NCBI GenBank assembly: GCA_002224055.1
Contig: AZLU01000093.1
Span: 54,909 to 118,908 of the forward strand
Direction: 5' to 3'
Source of the DNA: Pezizomycotina sp. ARF18
Lineage: Eukaryota; Ascomycota
Length of the DNA: 64,000 bases
In this document: positions 1-11,749 of the stretch, piece after piece
How the letters are laid out: the number at the start of each line of letters is the position of its first letter
How positions within the stretch are numbered: position 1 is the stretch's first letter
Made by a program: the position numbers and the translations under genes
Notes under the pieces: model-generated
The model's database searches: none
The model's input: the letters and a program-made list of their open reading frames with translations, nothing else
Told to the model about the DNA's origin: nothing

Positions 1-1156
1 GCTAGCTATAGAGAACGAGGCCCTGCTCATTATTAAACTCCACTGCCGCAATCAAAGTCCGTGAGGCTCGCCAGGTCTCGAGATGAAGTTTTGCTAAGCC
101 TTCCATCGCGTCATATTCGCCTGGCAGGAATGACAGGCCGTTGATTGGATGAAGCCGTTTAATTACACGTCAAATATATTTTAATTCTTCAAACAGGAGC
201 TCAAGGATTGGGGACCGTTTTTCGTGTCATCCGCGTCCTCTAATTGTTCTATCACTAGGTTATCGTTTATTGCGGGGCTGTTTGAGGGTTTATATATCTA
301 ATACAGCTTGTTTTCTGCGAAAGTGCATGCACGAACTGCAGGGACCGAGCTGTTGAAGATTTGAGAAAATATCCCGCCACCACAGGATTTGGCGGTCATT
401 TCCCGAAGGTAAACATGTAACACAAGTAGGGTTCCTCCGTTCAGCAAGGGCTTGTTTGTGCAATGGGAGATCACGAATGACCTCGAAGGTACGACTCGCT
501 GGTTACGCGGATGTTCATAGATGTTAATATCCAAGGAACGATATCAATTGAAGCTTTCGAGGAAAGTGGCAGTTTACGGATTATTCGTTTTCCACTATTG
601 GATACCTTTGACTATCCATCTTTCCCGTTTACCTCCGGACAGGCTTTCATATGATCCAGGAGACACAATATCATACGTTTTAATACCAGTGATAACCTTA
701 CCCCAACGGCTAATTCCTGCATCATTACTATAATTGGACAGGAGCCGGTAATGAAGAATTCGCCAAGTGCGACAAGAGGAAGTCGAGATCGTGAAGTCCA
801 AAGGATCCTTCGAGAAATAGTAACCGGAATTGGTGGATTACTTGATTATTGTGACTCGTATGTTTATCTCGGACCGCGGAGCGCACATTGCATGCCAGCA
901 ACGAGAAGCATGTGTTCCGTACGGTATTATGGCACTCAGCATCTATATACTATAGTAGATTTCATGTTGGCAACTTAAAGATAAATCATTATCTAATAAA
1001 CAGCGATGATCTCCCTTTCCGTCTCCTTCTTTCAGTTTTATCTAGCACAAACGCTCGCTAAACATTTCAGTGACTACTCTGCGCCGCTCGTACAATCGTG
1101 CAAGCCTACTCTCAAACAGAATCTCCGAGTCCGCTCGCTTAGATAAATATCTCAAC
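1..1156. other. No recognisable gene
   Basis: Several open frames of 60-80 codons occur on both strands, but none shows a conserved motif, a signal peptide or a splice-joined partner. I treat them as chance frames. The last 100 bases are pyrimidine-rich and are probably the promoter and leader of the WSC gene that starts at 1157. Confidence 0.4.
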
Positions 1157-1713
1157 ATGAAGATTCTCTCTCACCCTCGCCCTCCACCGTCGCTGGGGTC
1201 GTCACCGCGCGCCCTCGGGACTTGAACCCGCCAGTCGACCGGAACGAACCTCTACATCCCGCTGCAGCTGAGCTATGAAGCTCATCGTACTCCTACATCG
1301 GCTGCTACGGCCGACGTCTCTACCAGGTCCTCGCGACTACCGCCAGCCTAATCACTGCCAGCAGCTCCCAGGACTGCGTCAAACAAGTGCGGTGCAAAGG
1401 GTTACAAGTACGCTGCGATTGAATACGACAGTAAGTGACCACGATGTACCATCAGTGAGTAGAGAAAAACAGTGAAACTGGCTAAGCTGACTGATATTCG
1501 AAACAGCGAATGCTACCTGCGGCAAACTGGTGGAACACGTACGGACGGTTCAACCGTCCTGGGGAATCCACAAGTGTGAGGGCGCTGGGTGGAGCGGATA
1601 CGCATGTGGTGGATTCTGGCGGTAGGTTTTCCTTCACTGCGAACTGTTGACGTTGTCTCGGTTTACTGATATATTCATCTTCTCCTTTCCGCAGTGCCAA
1701 GTTTATGCTTTAG
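1157..1713 (+). CDS. Small secreted WSC-domain protein
   Basis: WSC domains are Cys-rich carbohydrate-binding modules of fungal cell-wall sensors and secreted enzymes. The N terminus reads as a signal peptide (MKILSL, then a hydrophobic Leu/Val/Ala stretch). The domain follows: YIGCYGR near 1290, DCVKQ near 1375, GYKYAAIEYDSECYCG across the first splice, and CEGAGWSGYACGGFWR at 1575-1621. Two introns fit well: 1431-1506 (GTAAGT, CTGA branch, ACAG) and 1622-1694 (GTAGGT, CGCAG). The protein then ends after AKFML, so it would be one signal peptide plus one WSC module of roughly 140-150 residues, with no membrane anchor or serine-rich stalk. The frame changes at short base runs near 1175, 1390 and 1520, and one in-frame TGA lies near 1273. 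A wall-associated lectin-like protein is the likeliest role. Confidence 0.6.
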
Positions 1714-2255
1714 ACACCTCAACCAAAGTTTACGAACACAGGTCTAGTTACGGGGAAAGCCTTTACTCCACGGTGACACAGATATGACACATATTTGAAG
1801 GTCAAGTCACCTTGCGCCGGCATATGCAAACACTCATTCATGCTTCGTTCACTCTTTGTCCTTTGAACATTAACAAACTCTGAGCTCTCGTTATCAACCC
1901 CTTTAATAATTCTCAATCCTCTCCTAGTTTATAAAAAGAATCATTAACTTAGAAATTTATAATTTGCCTATGGCTACTGCTCCAACTTCGTTTACTTTCA
2001 CGTCCAACATCCAAGACAGAGAATTTCTTAAACATGTATTTCTCGCGTTGTAAAATGGATGAAGCTCAAGTTCTGACCCCCTTAAGAACATTTAAATACG
2101 TCCAAAGGTCACCAAAACTAAGCATAGCTCTCCCGGTATTTGATAACCCCGCGATTTGAATCCATCTCTAAATACTACAAAAGTCTTCATCATTGATATG
2201 ATATTGAATACTGTAGAATTTTATCTGAGGATACATTATGCTCACGAGTAGTGTT
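1714..2255. other. AT-rich intergenic stretch before Copia copy 1
   Basis: No gene is recognised. CpA and TpG remain frequent here, in contrast to the neighbouring element, so RIP does not appear to have spread left of the insertion. Confidence 0.5.
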
Positions 2256-2260
2256 GAGCA
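2256..2260. repeat. Target-site duplication, left copy (GAGCA)
   Basis: GAGCA directly precedes the element and is repeated exactly at 7098-7102 directly after it. Five bases is the usual duplication length for Ty1/Copia integration. Confidence 0.85.
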
Positions 2261-2567
2261 TGCTGGCGCAGATTATGGTATGATATCTAATAATATAGGA
2301 TAGGATCGAACTTGTGGATTTAACTACTGAACTAACAGACTAACTGAGGGAATTATACGATGCTATATATAATGAACTGATAATACTATAATCTTATATA
2401 AGTTATATCTACCTCGACGGCTTATAGAGCCTTGTCGTTAAATCTCCTTAATATCTATAGCTGAGATCTTAATATCTCTAGCTAAAGTTCCTTGTTCCTT
2501 AGCTATATAAGTATTATCTCGATACTATAGATTTGTTATACCTCTTTAGTATACCTAATAGCTAGTA
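2261..2567 (-). repeat. 3' LTR of Copia copy 1
   Basis: It aligns along its length with 6784-7097 and with both LTRs of copy 2. Differences look mostly like C/T and G/A transitions. The outermost tens of bases (from 2261) keep CpA/TpG, and the inner part does not. Confidence 0.88.
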
Positions 2568-5500
2568 CTCTCTTATCGAATAATACTAGTAATCTTATCT
2601 TATTTCTTATACTATAGCCTTTATAGCGCTATCGTAAGATATTTTATAAGCGGTTTAGTAAGTATCCGCGATATTCCTAAAGCTTATATATCGAGGCTCG
2701 ATTATTCCTTCTCGAACTAGTTCCTTTATAAAGTAATATTATATATCGATACTCTAGTTCTACTATAATATTTAGGATCTTTTATAATACTAATAGCGCT
2801 TTAATTATCTATATATATCTTATGCTATTAGGAGCTTAAACTTAAAGGCTCGCTATATATCTTTAGTATCTAAAGTACCTAGAGAGCTTCCTAATAAAGC
2901 CTTCCTATAAGCTATATTTCTAACCTTAGTACTGCTAGTAGCTATAGTATTACTTCTTAAATAGTATAAGATAGCTATTCTATTAAACGTTACTATAGCC
3001 GGTAATAGATCTACGAGTAAGCTTAATTCCGGCCTAGTCGGCGTTTACGTAAATATATAGATCTAGTATCTTATCCTCTATCTTATACGGGTAAGTACGT
3101 AAGCGTATGATCGAGGGATCCTTCCTAATATCGTAGTACTCTTTTACTACTTCTTATAAGTTTAGTTTACTCGCTAACGTATTACCTAGTCGAGATAGCG
3201 AAGGTATCGGTTAGCCTAGTAAATAGAGTGTAGATTAAACTTCCTACTATCTATTTATATACTATAGTATAGTATCCTAATCTTCCGTTTAAGGATACTC
3301 CCTTTCTATGGGAGTAATAATCTCGGGAGTACTTCGAGCCTAAATTCTAAGGAGTTCGTATATATACGGACTAATATAGTACTAGGCGACGTTAATTTCT
3401 AGACCTAGTCCGTTCTATCTATAACCTAAAAAATAGGCTACCGGCCCTATATCCTTTATTTAAAGTATAAATAAGATCTCGCTTAAGTATCTCGACTTTA
3501 TATTATTAGATCTAGCTATTAATAATTATTAACGAAGATAATATTATTAGCTAACGATCTTTACTAATAATAAGCTATTATCGACTAAATAAACTTTAAA
3601 CTTAGTAATTTAAAAACTAAGTAATTCTCCGTACTATTCTTAAGGTAACTATTTAAGGCCGTATAGATCTTTATTAACTAAACTAAATATCGATTCCGCT
3701 TCTTTAGAGGCTTAAACGATAATTCTCTACTAATTTAAGTACGAGGAAGGCCGTTATTAATCTATCTACTTATATTTAGATTAAGCTAGGCTACTATACG
3801 AAGAATAGCCTTACTATTAATATCTTAGTATCAGTATATATATCTCGTATAATCGATCTTTACTTCTATAAAAGCCTCGAGTAACTAGTCTCGACTTAAT
3901 ATTATAATCTAACTAGTAGTATCGCGCTTATACTTAAATACCTATTTACTATCGACGATATTATCTTTCGGGAGGAGATCTCGAGAATCTATAGGTTTAT
4001 ACGTCTTATTCTTTAATGAGGATAGTTCTCGATCTATCGATATACGCTATTTTTTAGTTCGTAGAGCTTATAGCCTCTTTATAGGTAAGTAGCTCTAATT
4101 TATCGATATATACTATTAATCCTTTATAGGCCTTCTCTCTAAGGCGTAAACCATTAGATCTTATTAACGTATCCTAGCCTATAGGGTATCTTTATAATTT
4201 AACTACTAGATCTTATCTTCGGCGATTCTAGAAATACATATATTTTAGTTAATCATCATAGATTATCTTATATACTCTACGTAACTTCCTCTGCGAGAGC
4301 GAGCATCCTCGGATCTTAGCTATAGCTAGCGTCATCGAGATCTTTGCTCTTATCCTCGTATCCAGCTAATTAGGCTACTCTAGCATAATCGTCTCATAGA
4401 TATCTAATTAATCGAAAGTTAAGTTTTAATCGTAATCTGGCGCCGTCGCCATTTTATCCTTAGACTAAACCTATTCTAAGGTATCTTTAACGTACTCGAG
4501 AGAATCTTTATTATCCTCTATAAAGTTACGTACTTTAAGGTCGATTAATCGGGAATCTAATATCTCTACGGATTAATACTTAAGATAGTAAATCCTAGAC
4601 TTGGTAGATATTATAAGCTTTAGGCTATAAATATATCTTCTTAGTAGTAATTATTTAGTCTTCTAGAGTTTACTATTAATATATACGTAATATAGTTTAC
4701 TAAATATCCTAAATTTAAGATATCGGGAGTTTTACTTTCCTATCTTCTCTACGGTATCGTCTATTTACTATCTTTAATACCTCGAGCGGCCTTAATAGCG
4801 TATAGTTACGGATTAGATTATAATAATTTACCGTCTCTACCTATAGCTACGGCGGTAATTCCGACGCGGCTAATATTATTTAATCTATCGATAAAATCTA
4901 ATTAGCTTCTTAGGTACTATTATTAAGATACGTATATAGTTAAGGTACGGACTATAATCCCTACTTTATAGCGTCTATCGATTAAGGTATATTTTTTACC
5001 TCCGTCGTATTAGCTTAATAAGCTTAAGGTTTAACTAACGTTTAGCTATCTTAAGAGTACTATTAAAGTATAAGAGTATCGTCTCTACTTTTTATCTTTT
5101 ATAAAGTAGATCTAGGACTTCCGACTATTCTTTAAGGAAGGTAATAAACCCTATATAATCTCCGAGGCTCTTTATATACGCCTATTAGTAGAAATCTAAA
5201 AAGATTATCTCTATTAGCTTATACTTACCTAATTAAGGTTTCTCGCGGTTTAGTATTACCTTTAATTTAATAAGTCCGTAGGCTTTATAGTTAATATAGC
5301 CCTATAGATCTCTACCGTCTTTAGTAATACCGATAACGCTTTTATACTTAATTATTTACTTAATATAATTTTTACTAATATATCTAAGCCGTTTATATAC
5401 TTCTTATATAGTAGTAAGAGCTAAACTTTTCCTTATAGATATTATAATCTACCTAAGATCTTCTATAATCCTAATTTTACGGTAGCTTTAATTCTTAGCC

Positions 5501-6783
5501 CTAGTCTAATTATCGTATATCTACCTTATCAGATTATTATTATATATCTTACCTTATCTACGCGAGAGATTAAGAATAGGCTATACTTTATCTTTAGAGC
5601 GTATAGCGTATTTTAAGTTCGATAAGACTACTACTATACTTCCTACTAAGCCTTATAAATACTAAGCTAGTACCGATAGCCTATAGTACTTCTTTATTAC
5701 CGATTATAATATTTTATAGCTTTAAGAGGGGTTTATAGTAGAGAATATTTCTTTTATTATCATTATATAAGAAGATACGCCTAAGTCGAGAAACTACTAG
5801 ATTATTCTCTAAAAGCCGGTATCTTATACTAAGGTTTATACTATAAGGCCTAATACTCCGTTATTACCGCTATCTTTTTTATCCTTTATACGCTTTCTAT
5901 AGTTAGCCCTCTTATATCGACCTTATTATAGTAATAATATTTACCCTTAAACTTACGAGCCTTCTTATCGTTCTTTTAGGTTTTACCTCGGCTATTCTTC
6001 TAAATAGCGCCTTATTATCCTCGGAAGCTAACGTCTCCGGTATATTATTATTCTATACTTTACCTCTTTAACGAGTAGCGCCTTCTTAAGTATATCGAGG
6101 GTCGGTTCCTTTACTATTAATCTATTATCTACTAAAAGTTTATAATAAACGTCTTTTAGTCGCTACTAAGGTTACTACAGACGAGATTAATAGCCTCTAC
6201 TATAGCTATATTATCCTTTAAGCCTATACCTAGCTTCGTCTTCTCTACCGTCTTCGTCTTAGTTTCTCTATTAAGATCGAGCCTAATATCTTATTATACG
6301 TTCTAATAAGATTTCGATACTTCTATATAAATCCTTAAATATTAACTTTATTCTTAAGTTAAATCTACCTTAGTTATTTCCTAATATAAGGCTTACTAAT
6401 AGCGGTAATAGCGATATACGCCGAACTTAAGATATCCTATACCTTATTTACGCTACTATTAGTAGATCGTAGATAAGTATATCGAGTCTCTACCTTATAG
6501 TAAGCTTTAATAATAGTATACGCTTTTAAGTTATTATCTTAATTATTAGTACTTAGCTCTACGTCGGCTACCGTAGCCTTAAGCGGTTTACTAATAATAT
6601 CCTAGACTTTATTATACTTAAGGAACGTAATTATATATACTCTAATCGAGGTAGTTTATAAGATTAGCCTTTAGCTTTACCTCGTTAAACTTTAATAAGA
6701 AAGATATCGTAAGATATATCGTTTAGAAGAGATTAAAAAGTAAGTTAGTTTATTAAGATATATTGCTAACTAGGCTTATAACC

Positions 6784-7097
6784 TACTAGCGTAGATATAT
6801 AGTATAATATCTAATAATATAGGATAGGATTAAACTTATAGATTTAACTACTAAACTAACTAGACTAACTAAGGGAATATACGATGCTATATATAATAAA
6901 CTAATAATACTATAATCTTAATATAATATATATAGTCTGCCTCGACGGCTCGTAGAGCCTTGTCGTCGTAATCTCCTTGACATCTACAGCTGAGATCTTG
7001 ATATCTCTAGCTAAAGTTCCTTGTTCCTCAGCTATATAAGCATTATCTCGATGCCTATAGATTTGTCATGCCTCTTTGGCATGCCCAATAGCTAGCA
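6784..7097 (-). repeat. 5' LTR of Copia copy 1
   Basis: The outer part (about 6950-7097) is almost free of RIP and matches the outer part of the left LTR of copy 2 nearly base for base. The inner part is RIP-altered. The repeat GAGCA follows at 7098-7102. Confidence 0.88.
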
Positions 7098-7102
7098 GAG
7101 CA

Positions 7103-7817
7103 TTCTCATTGGGGCCTTGTTGTGAGTCCCCGTTCAGACGTTCTAGATTAGCGGGAGATCTTTGTTGGAACACGCGGAGCCGTGGCAGAACATGGCGAAA
7201 CACCGTGACCCTAAAAGCCTTAGCCTCGCAATCCCTTCCTCATCGGAACACGCCGACAGATTCCCAATTCCATGATAATACACGACCAATCGACGCTGAA
7301 CGCTTCATATAAGGTGCCAAGGGTGAGAGATCGTAGAGACGCGGAGAGCAGGTTGTTATCTTAAAATTAAACAACATTTCGCTATTCGGTAGTTCCGATG
7401 TTTTTGAAGAATATATTTGCGTGTAACGGGAAGGACGTCGAAGTCTTTGGGGTTGCGTACCTTCCAGGAACAGACCATCATCCACATCAATGCACCGCCC
7501 GAAAACGCGGTTCCCCAATGAACTTGCCTCATCCACCATTGACCAATACGGAGCCTTCAAAGAACCATGTTTTCTTTTTGTCCTGATGTGGAGGTTTGCC
7601 TGGAAAAGAACAAAACTGTAGGCTGATCCGGAAGTTACAACTAAGGATGGGTCTCGATCCTGCGATAGTGACCCATTGGTTTATAAACCACGGTAATCCA
7701 GGAATTTCTGAATTTTGTCCCTTTCTCGTCGTTCCTCGTCGCCATTGTCTCTCCTTTCACCATCAAATTGAAGCTTAACAAAAACGACGCTCTTTTCGAA
7801 ACTAAGCATACCTGAAA
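7103..7817. other. Intergenic, upstream of RNase T2
   Basis: I recognise no gene. Open frames of 62-106 codons on both strands look like chance overlaps. TTTATAAACC at about 7679-7688 lies some 130 bp before the RNase start and could be its TATA element. Confidence 0.4.
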
Positions 7818-8850
7818 ATGCGTGCTACGACCTCGCTCACCATTCTCTCCGCCTCACTGGCGACGGCAGCGGTACCTCCGAGCTTCCAGAATTTCAGATA
7901 TCATAGTGGCCACCTCGGCTTCAATCCTGGACCCTTCGTCCAGTGTGGCCGGTCTGATCTTCGCCAACTGAGCTGCCACAACACAACATCCATCAAGAAC
8001 TCCTGCTGCTTCGAAGTTCGGGGCGGACAGATCCTCCAGACCCAATTCTGGATACCATCGAGACCGAACAAGGCCCGAGCGATTCGTGGACGATTCACGG
8101 ACTTTGGCCTGATAGATGCGACGGTAAACAAACCTCCCCATGACTTAGAATCTTGTACTAGTATTCACGCTGATAGAATTCTTGATTGCGTTATGAACAG
8201 GCTCTTATGAAGCGAATTGCGATCCATCTCGGGAACTCACGGGGGACCAGATAACAGCGGTTCTCCAAAACAACGGCAGGAACGATCTCCTCGCCTACAT
8301 GAGAAAATACTGGCCTGACAACGTGTCCGTCAACGGCAGCCTTTGGGAGCACGAGTTCAACAAACACGCTACGTGCTACTCAACTTTCGTTCCGCGTGCT
8401 ACGCCCACAATTATTACTCCGGGGGCACGGAGCAGGGTGACAGAAAAGACGTTGTTGACTTCTTCGGCCAAACTGTTGATATGTTTTAGGAAGCTGGACA
8501 CTTACAAGGTCGGTTCACATACATATTACCATAGAATGAGCCAAAAACTAATGGGGTGAGTGTAACCGTCGATTATAGATTCTTTGCGGTGCCGGAATCG
8601 AACCTTCCCTGACGCGGAACTACACCTCGCGCAAATCCAGAACGCGATCGTAGCTGCGACGGGTAAGCCGGCTACCATCAGCTGCGATAAGCAGGGTCGG
8701 CTTTCAGAGATGTGGTACCACTTCAACGTGTATGGTAATGTCCTCGGTGGAACTTACGTCCATGCAGACCCTAAGCCTGACGGCGCTAAAAGCTCGTGCC
8801 CCGTTGACAACATTCAGTATCCGCCGAAGACTGGCAAGTGGACGCACTAA
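7818..8850 (+). CDS. Secreted ribonuclease T2
   Basis: RNase T2 enzymes cleave RNA to 2',3'-cyclic phosphates and are secreted by fungi for nutrient acquisition. The N terminus has a signal peptide (MRATTSLTILSASLATAA). Family hallmarks follow in order: LSCHNTT, SCCFEVRGGQILQTQFW, SDSWTIHGLWPD (CAS I, first catalytic His), SYEANCDPSRELTG, LWEHEFNKHATC (CAS II with Glu/Lys/His), AGIEPS, LAQIQNAIVAATG, and a C terminus with WYHFNVYG and SSCP. Introns at 8124-8200 and about 8509-8578 join these parts correctly. The length of about 280 residues fits the family. The frame changes near 8051, 8388, 8485 and 8625, each at a short run of one base, and no other stop interrupts the parts. I therefore take it as an intact gene with sequence errors; a recent pseudogene is the alternative. 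Confidence 0.85.
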
Positions 8851-9265
8851 AATCGCTCCGTGGATTGGCTCTAGCCCGGAGAATGTAAAACTAGGAAGTG
8901 ATAATAGACGTATAACAAATAGAATGTTCTCATGTATTTAAATCATACTTACTAGAAGACTCGGATAGGGCGGTATATGTAACAGGAACAGTGCTGTGAA
9001 ATGGTGTCTCAACACGCTGTACCTTCTGCGCATATAACTGCGAAATTATGCCCCCCGGAAAAAGCCTCACTGAAAGCCAGCGCCGCTAGCTTTGAGAACC
9101 CCTCGGCTGGTTTTGCGCCTTAAGACACCTATAGGCTCAATGGAGAAGCACCGCATTTACCTCGCTCACCTCAAGATTTCCGTCCCTCAGACTATTCATT
9201 TCTCCGCTTTCCTCAACCTAAGCCTAGGACGCTTGTAACCGCTCGTAAGGAATATCAGGTTCATC
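8851..9265. other. Intergenic
   Basis: No motif is recognised. The stretch is a plausible terminator region of the RNase gene followed by the promoter of the STAND-like fragment. Confidence 0.35.
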
Positions 9266-9625
9266 ATGATGGCTTCTGCAGATGCCAACGCCCTTTGGGA
9301 AGAGGGACTAAAGAAATATACCGCTGATACCGGGAATGACTCCACAAGGCTTCTACGCGTCTCTAGTTGACCACCATCAGCCCAGGTGACTGTTGCAGAT
9401 ATCATTCAACAAGCAGAAGCATCAAGTTCACGGTTGAAGGAACGGAGAAACGACGGTGGGAAGACGTCCAGGCTAAGATCAGCGATCTCCGGGATGCTTG
9501 GCCCTGTCGACGTGCTTGGGAACGTTGTCTCGGGATATGCAGGCAATGCACTCTTACCACATTCTCTTCCACCAAAGGATTGCAAGCAGTCAGTCGCTGC
9601 TTCCCAGGACACACTCCTTTTATAA
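9266..9625 (+). pseudogene. N-terminal helical domain of a fungal STAND/NACHT-type protein
   Basis: The start MMASADANALWEEGLKKY, followed by ADTGND, resembles the helical N-terminal domain found before NACHT or TPR regions in many fungal STAND proteins, which act in non-self recognition and programmed cell death. The same frame continues after a single TGA (about 9368) with VTVADIIQQAEASSSRLKERR and GPVDVLGNVVSGYAGNA, matching the usual helix with a PxxVLGN-type turn. No P-loop or other NACHT motif follows: the next recognisable block at 9.66-10.49 kb already looks like the tail of such a protein. This may be an internally deleted remnant or two unrelated pieces. The family call rests on pattern memory. 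Confidence 0.42.
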
Positions 9626-9659
9626 CTAATGGCTAAGTAGCTGATGCCTAATTCAATCA

Positions 9660-10492
9660 GGTCTTACAACCGGCCTCTAAAATTTTTTCCGCCGTTTTAA
9701 TACCGATCTTTAATTCCCTGATGGAACTGCTCTCCGATGATATCGGCTGGAATGATTCTGGGAGCTTCGACCGGCTAGGCCATATTTTTACTAGCTGTTG
9801 GCTGGCAAGAAGACGCAGAGATCACTTTACCTCTTATTTTCTCTAATGTTATGCCAAATTACAATGCCGAAAAAAACACCGCTACATTTGTCCTGACAGT
9901 GGCAACTCGGACACTTCGCTCTATGACGAGGACGGCCGGTTATCAAGGGAGCATCCGGAAAAACGCGAACCAAGTTTTTACGGGGACGAGCTCGAGTCAG
10001 ATAGCGCCATTAGCGAGAGCAAGATGGTTCTCAAGGCGTTCGATGTCCTTGAGGAGATTTTTGAGGAGAAATTTCCTGATGAAGCCAATCCACCCCTTTC
10101 CAATCCGGATGAGTCTCTCTTTGAGTGACCCGGACGCAGAGGAAATACCTCAATAGCCAGTGGTCTCAGAAGGTGCCACCACTCAAGTTCCCCGATGAGG
10201 ATCTTAGGGCCGGAAAATCAGCTCCATTGTGCCTCACATACAGGCGCAGGTTTGCATATTTTGCGGTCAAGCTCTACTACTGCGAAACATGCCCATATTT
10301 GAAACTCTGCGAGGATTGCTACGAGGAGCGGAAGGCGAAGGTTGCTAATCAGCCCGATAAGGGCATTTGCTACTGCACAATTTTGTGGAACTACCTATAG
10401 CTGGTTGGAGAGGTGTAAAAGATGGTTTTATGCGAATGGAGAAGCGAGATATCAAAGTGAACGACTGGCTGGACGATATCAAGAAGCGTTAG
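9660..10492 (+). pseudogene. C-terminal tail of a TPR/STAND-type protein with Cys-rich zinc-binding motif
   Basis: Three segments in different frames read as one C-terminal region. The first has a TPR-like stretch with LLSDDIGWNDSGSFDRLG near 9.73 kb. The second is acidic, with SLYDEDGRL and VLKAFDVLEEIFEEKFPDE (about 9.92-10.08 kb). The third is Cys-rich, YYCETCPYLKLCEDCYEER (about 10.28-10.33 kb), and ends in FMRMEKRDIKVNDWLDDIKKR and a stop. Fungal NACHT/TPR proteins often end in a CxxC...CxxC zinc site followed by a short W-x-x-D/E-I/L-K tail. The TPR array and any NTPase domain are missing between this and the fragment at 9.27-9.63 kb. Confidence 0.48.
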
Positions 10493-11405
10493 ATAGAAAA
10501 AAGGGATTAAGTTGGGAACATCTATGCCTAGTCCCAAAATCAGAGTCCATGACTATAAGTATACGTATGTAGATGACCATTATAAACTCGAATTGTTTAC
10601 CTGCAATTCCGCGCCCAGAGGTTTTCAATATCATATTTCAATTTTCAAACCAATAGTTACATCAGGAGCAAGGCTATTAGATATGTCCTCTACAGGCTAT
10701 CCTCCACGAGCACAGATTTATCCTCTTCTGTCATCAGTAGTCGAGGCTGCCATAACAGAAGGACGTTAAAGTCAGAAACATCATTATAACGGTGTCTAGG
10801 TTGACAGGATGTAATTGAGACGAAGGTGATATCCTACCCGAACCTGTCCCTTCTCAGTTCGCACAAGTACTTCAATGACCAGGGGAGCCGTGACCCTGGC
10901 GGCACGGATTTAATAAAAATTATCATGAAAGGCAACTCTTATAGTAACGGTGCCGGTCGGGGCCTAGTGAGGACATCTTCGTAGCGAAACGCGTTAAGGA
11001 AGGCTTCACTTCAGCGTCAAGTATTGTAAATAGGCGCGCTTACATCTGATTGCTACGGGAGGCTTACTTAGCCTTGCCTATTTAGGGAGCTGGGGAACCT
11101 GATCTTTGGAAGGTGACTATCGGATTTAGAGATGGAAGCAACGTCCTATACGGAATACTACACATCTATATTCCGCGTACAAACAGATGTATCAGTAGAT
11201 CCTGGCACTCGCGCTTCCTATGATTCAAGCCTTGTGTGGAGCAAACGAGAGTGCGAAGATCGGTGCTAGTATCCATTATAAATATCTTGCCCGTCAGCCT
11301 TTGGGCCACTACATATCAGTCTTAAGTACATCAGGACCTCCGTGCCACTTATCCAAATCACCTCTCGACAGAGCCTTCGCGCCAATTGCATATTCGATAA
11401 GCAAG
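10493..11405. other. Intergenic, no gene recognised
   Basis: Short open frames only. The last 150 bases before 11406 include CTCTCGACAGAGCC and lie directly before a convincing signal-peptide start, so part of this stretch is probably its promoter. Confidence 0.35.
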
Positions 11406-11749
11406 ATGAAGGTCATCGCTTCCATCCTCCTCCTTCAACTTTCCGCCCTCGCCCCCGCTAGCCCTGTGCAAAGCCAGTATCTCAGTTAGAACCTGCCTCC
11501 AACATCCTCGCCGAGCGAGACTGCCATGGTAAAGGGGGTGGGTTTGCCTATATATCAATATACGCCAAACTCAATGATTTTCTATTCCTGTGGGCATCTT
11601 GAAGTTATGAATTCTATCATATGACATGACTTATCGCCTCTCTAGGGTACTGTTTCATCAGCAAGATGTGCTGCTCGGAGTCTGCATTGGCGGAGGGGGC
11701 CGATTTGGTGGCTATTGTACCTGAGCTTGGAGGTTGCATTCCTATGTAA
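11406..11749 (+). CDS. Small secreted Cys-containing protein (effector-like)
   Basis: The first exon starts MKVIASILLLQLSALAPAS, a clear signal peptide. A shift of one base near 11483 leads into QLEPASNILAERDCH. A good intron at 11529-11645 (GTAAAG to CTCTAG, 117 bp) then joins to GYCFISKMCCSESALAEG and a short C terminus ending GGCIPM. The mature part would be about 60 residues with five cysteines (DCHGYC, MCC, GC). I recognise no family. Size, secretion and Cys spacing fit the loose class of fungal small secreted proteins, many of which act at the host or environmental interface. Without the frame change the product would stop after 27 residues. Confidence 0.45.

Larger units (their letters stand above)
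2261..7097 (-). mobile_element. Ty1/Copia LTR retrotransposon, copy 1, RIP fossil
   Basis: A 4.84-kb element lying on the minus strand. Two LTRs of about 307 and 314 bp begin and end in TG...CA or its RIP-altered form and are flanked by the 5-bp duplication GAGCA. A degenerate primer-binding site next to the 5' LTR (about 6770-6783) resembles the complement of the initiator tRNA-Met anticodon region, the half-tRNA primer type used by Copia. A purine tract borders the 3' LTR (about 2568-2578). Traces of the zinc-knuckle region (about 5.90-5.98 kb), reverse transcriptase (about 3.51-3.56 kb) and RNase H (about 3.03-3.07 kb) lie in Copia order. CpA and TpG are nearly absent inside and no frame above 60 codons survives, so it is thoroughly broken. 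It belongs to the same family as the element at 38.8-43.7 kb. The perfect duplication suggests a fairly recent insertion. Confidence 0.92.

Noticed and set aside
2261-7097. AT-rich block as a centromere or isochore fragment
   Set aside because: Clean LTRs, a target duplication and Copia-ordered traces explain it fully as a RIP-mutated retroelement.
7240-7560. 106-codon minus-strand frame beside Copia copy 1
   Set aside because: No motif; its start and stop do not fit promoter or splice signals, and overlapping plus-strand frames are equally long.
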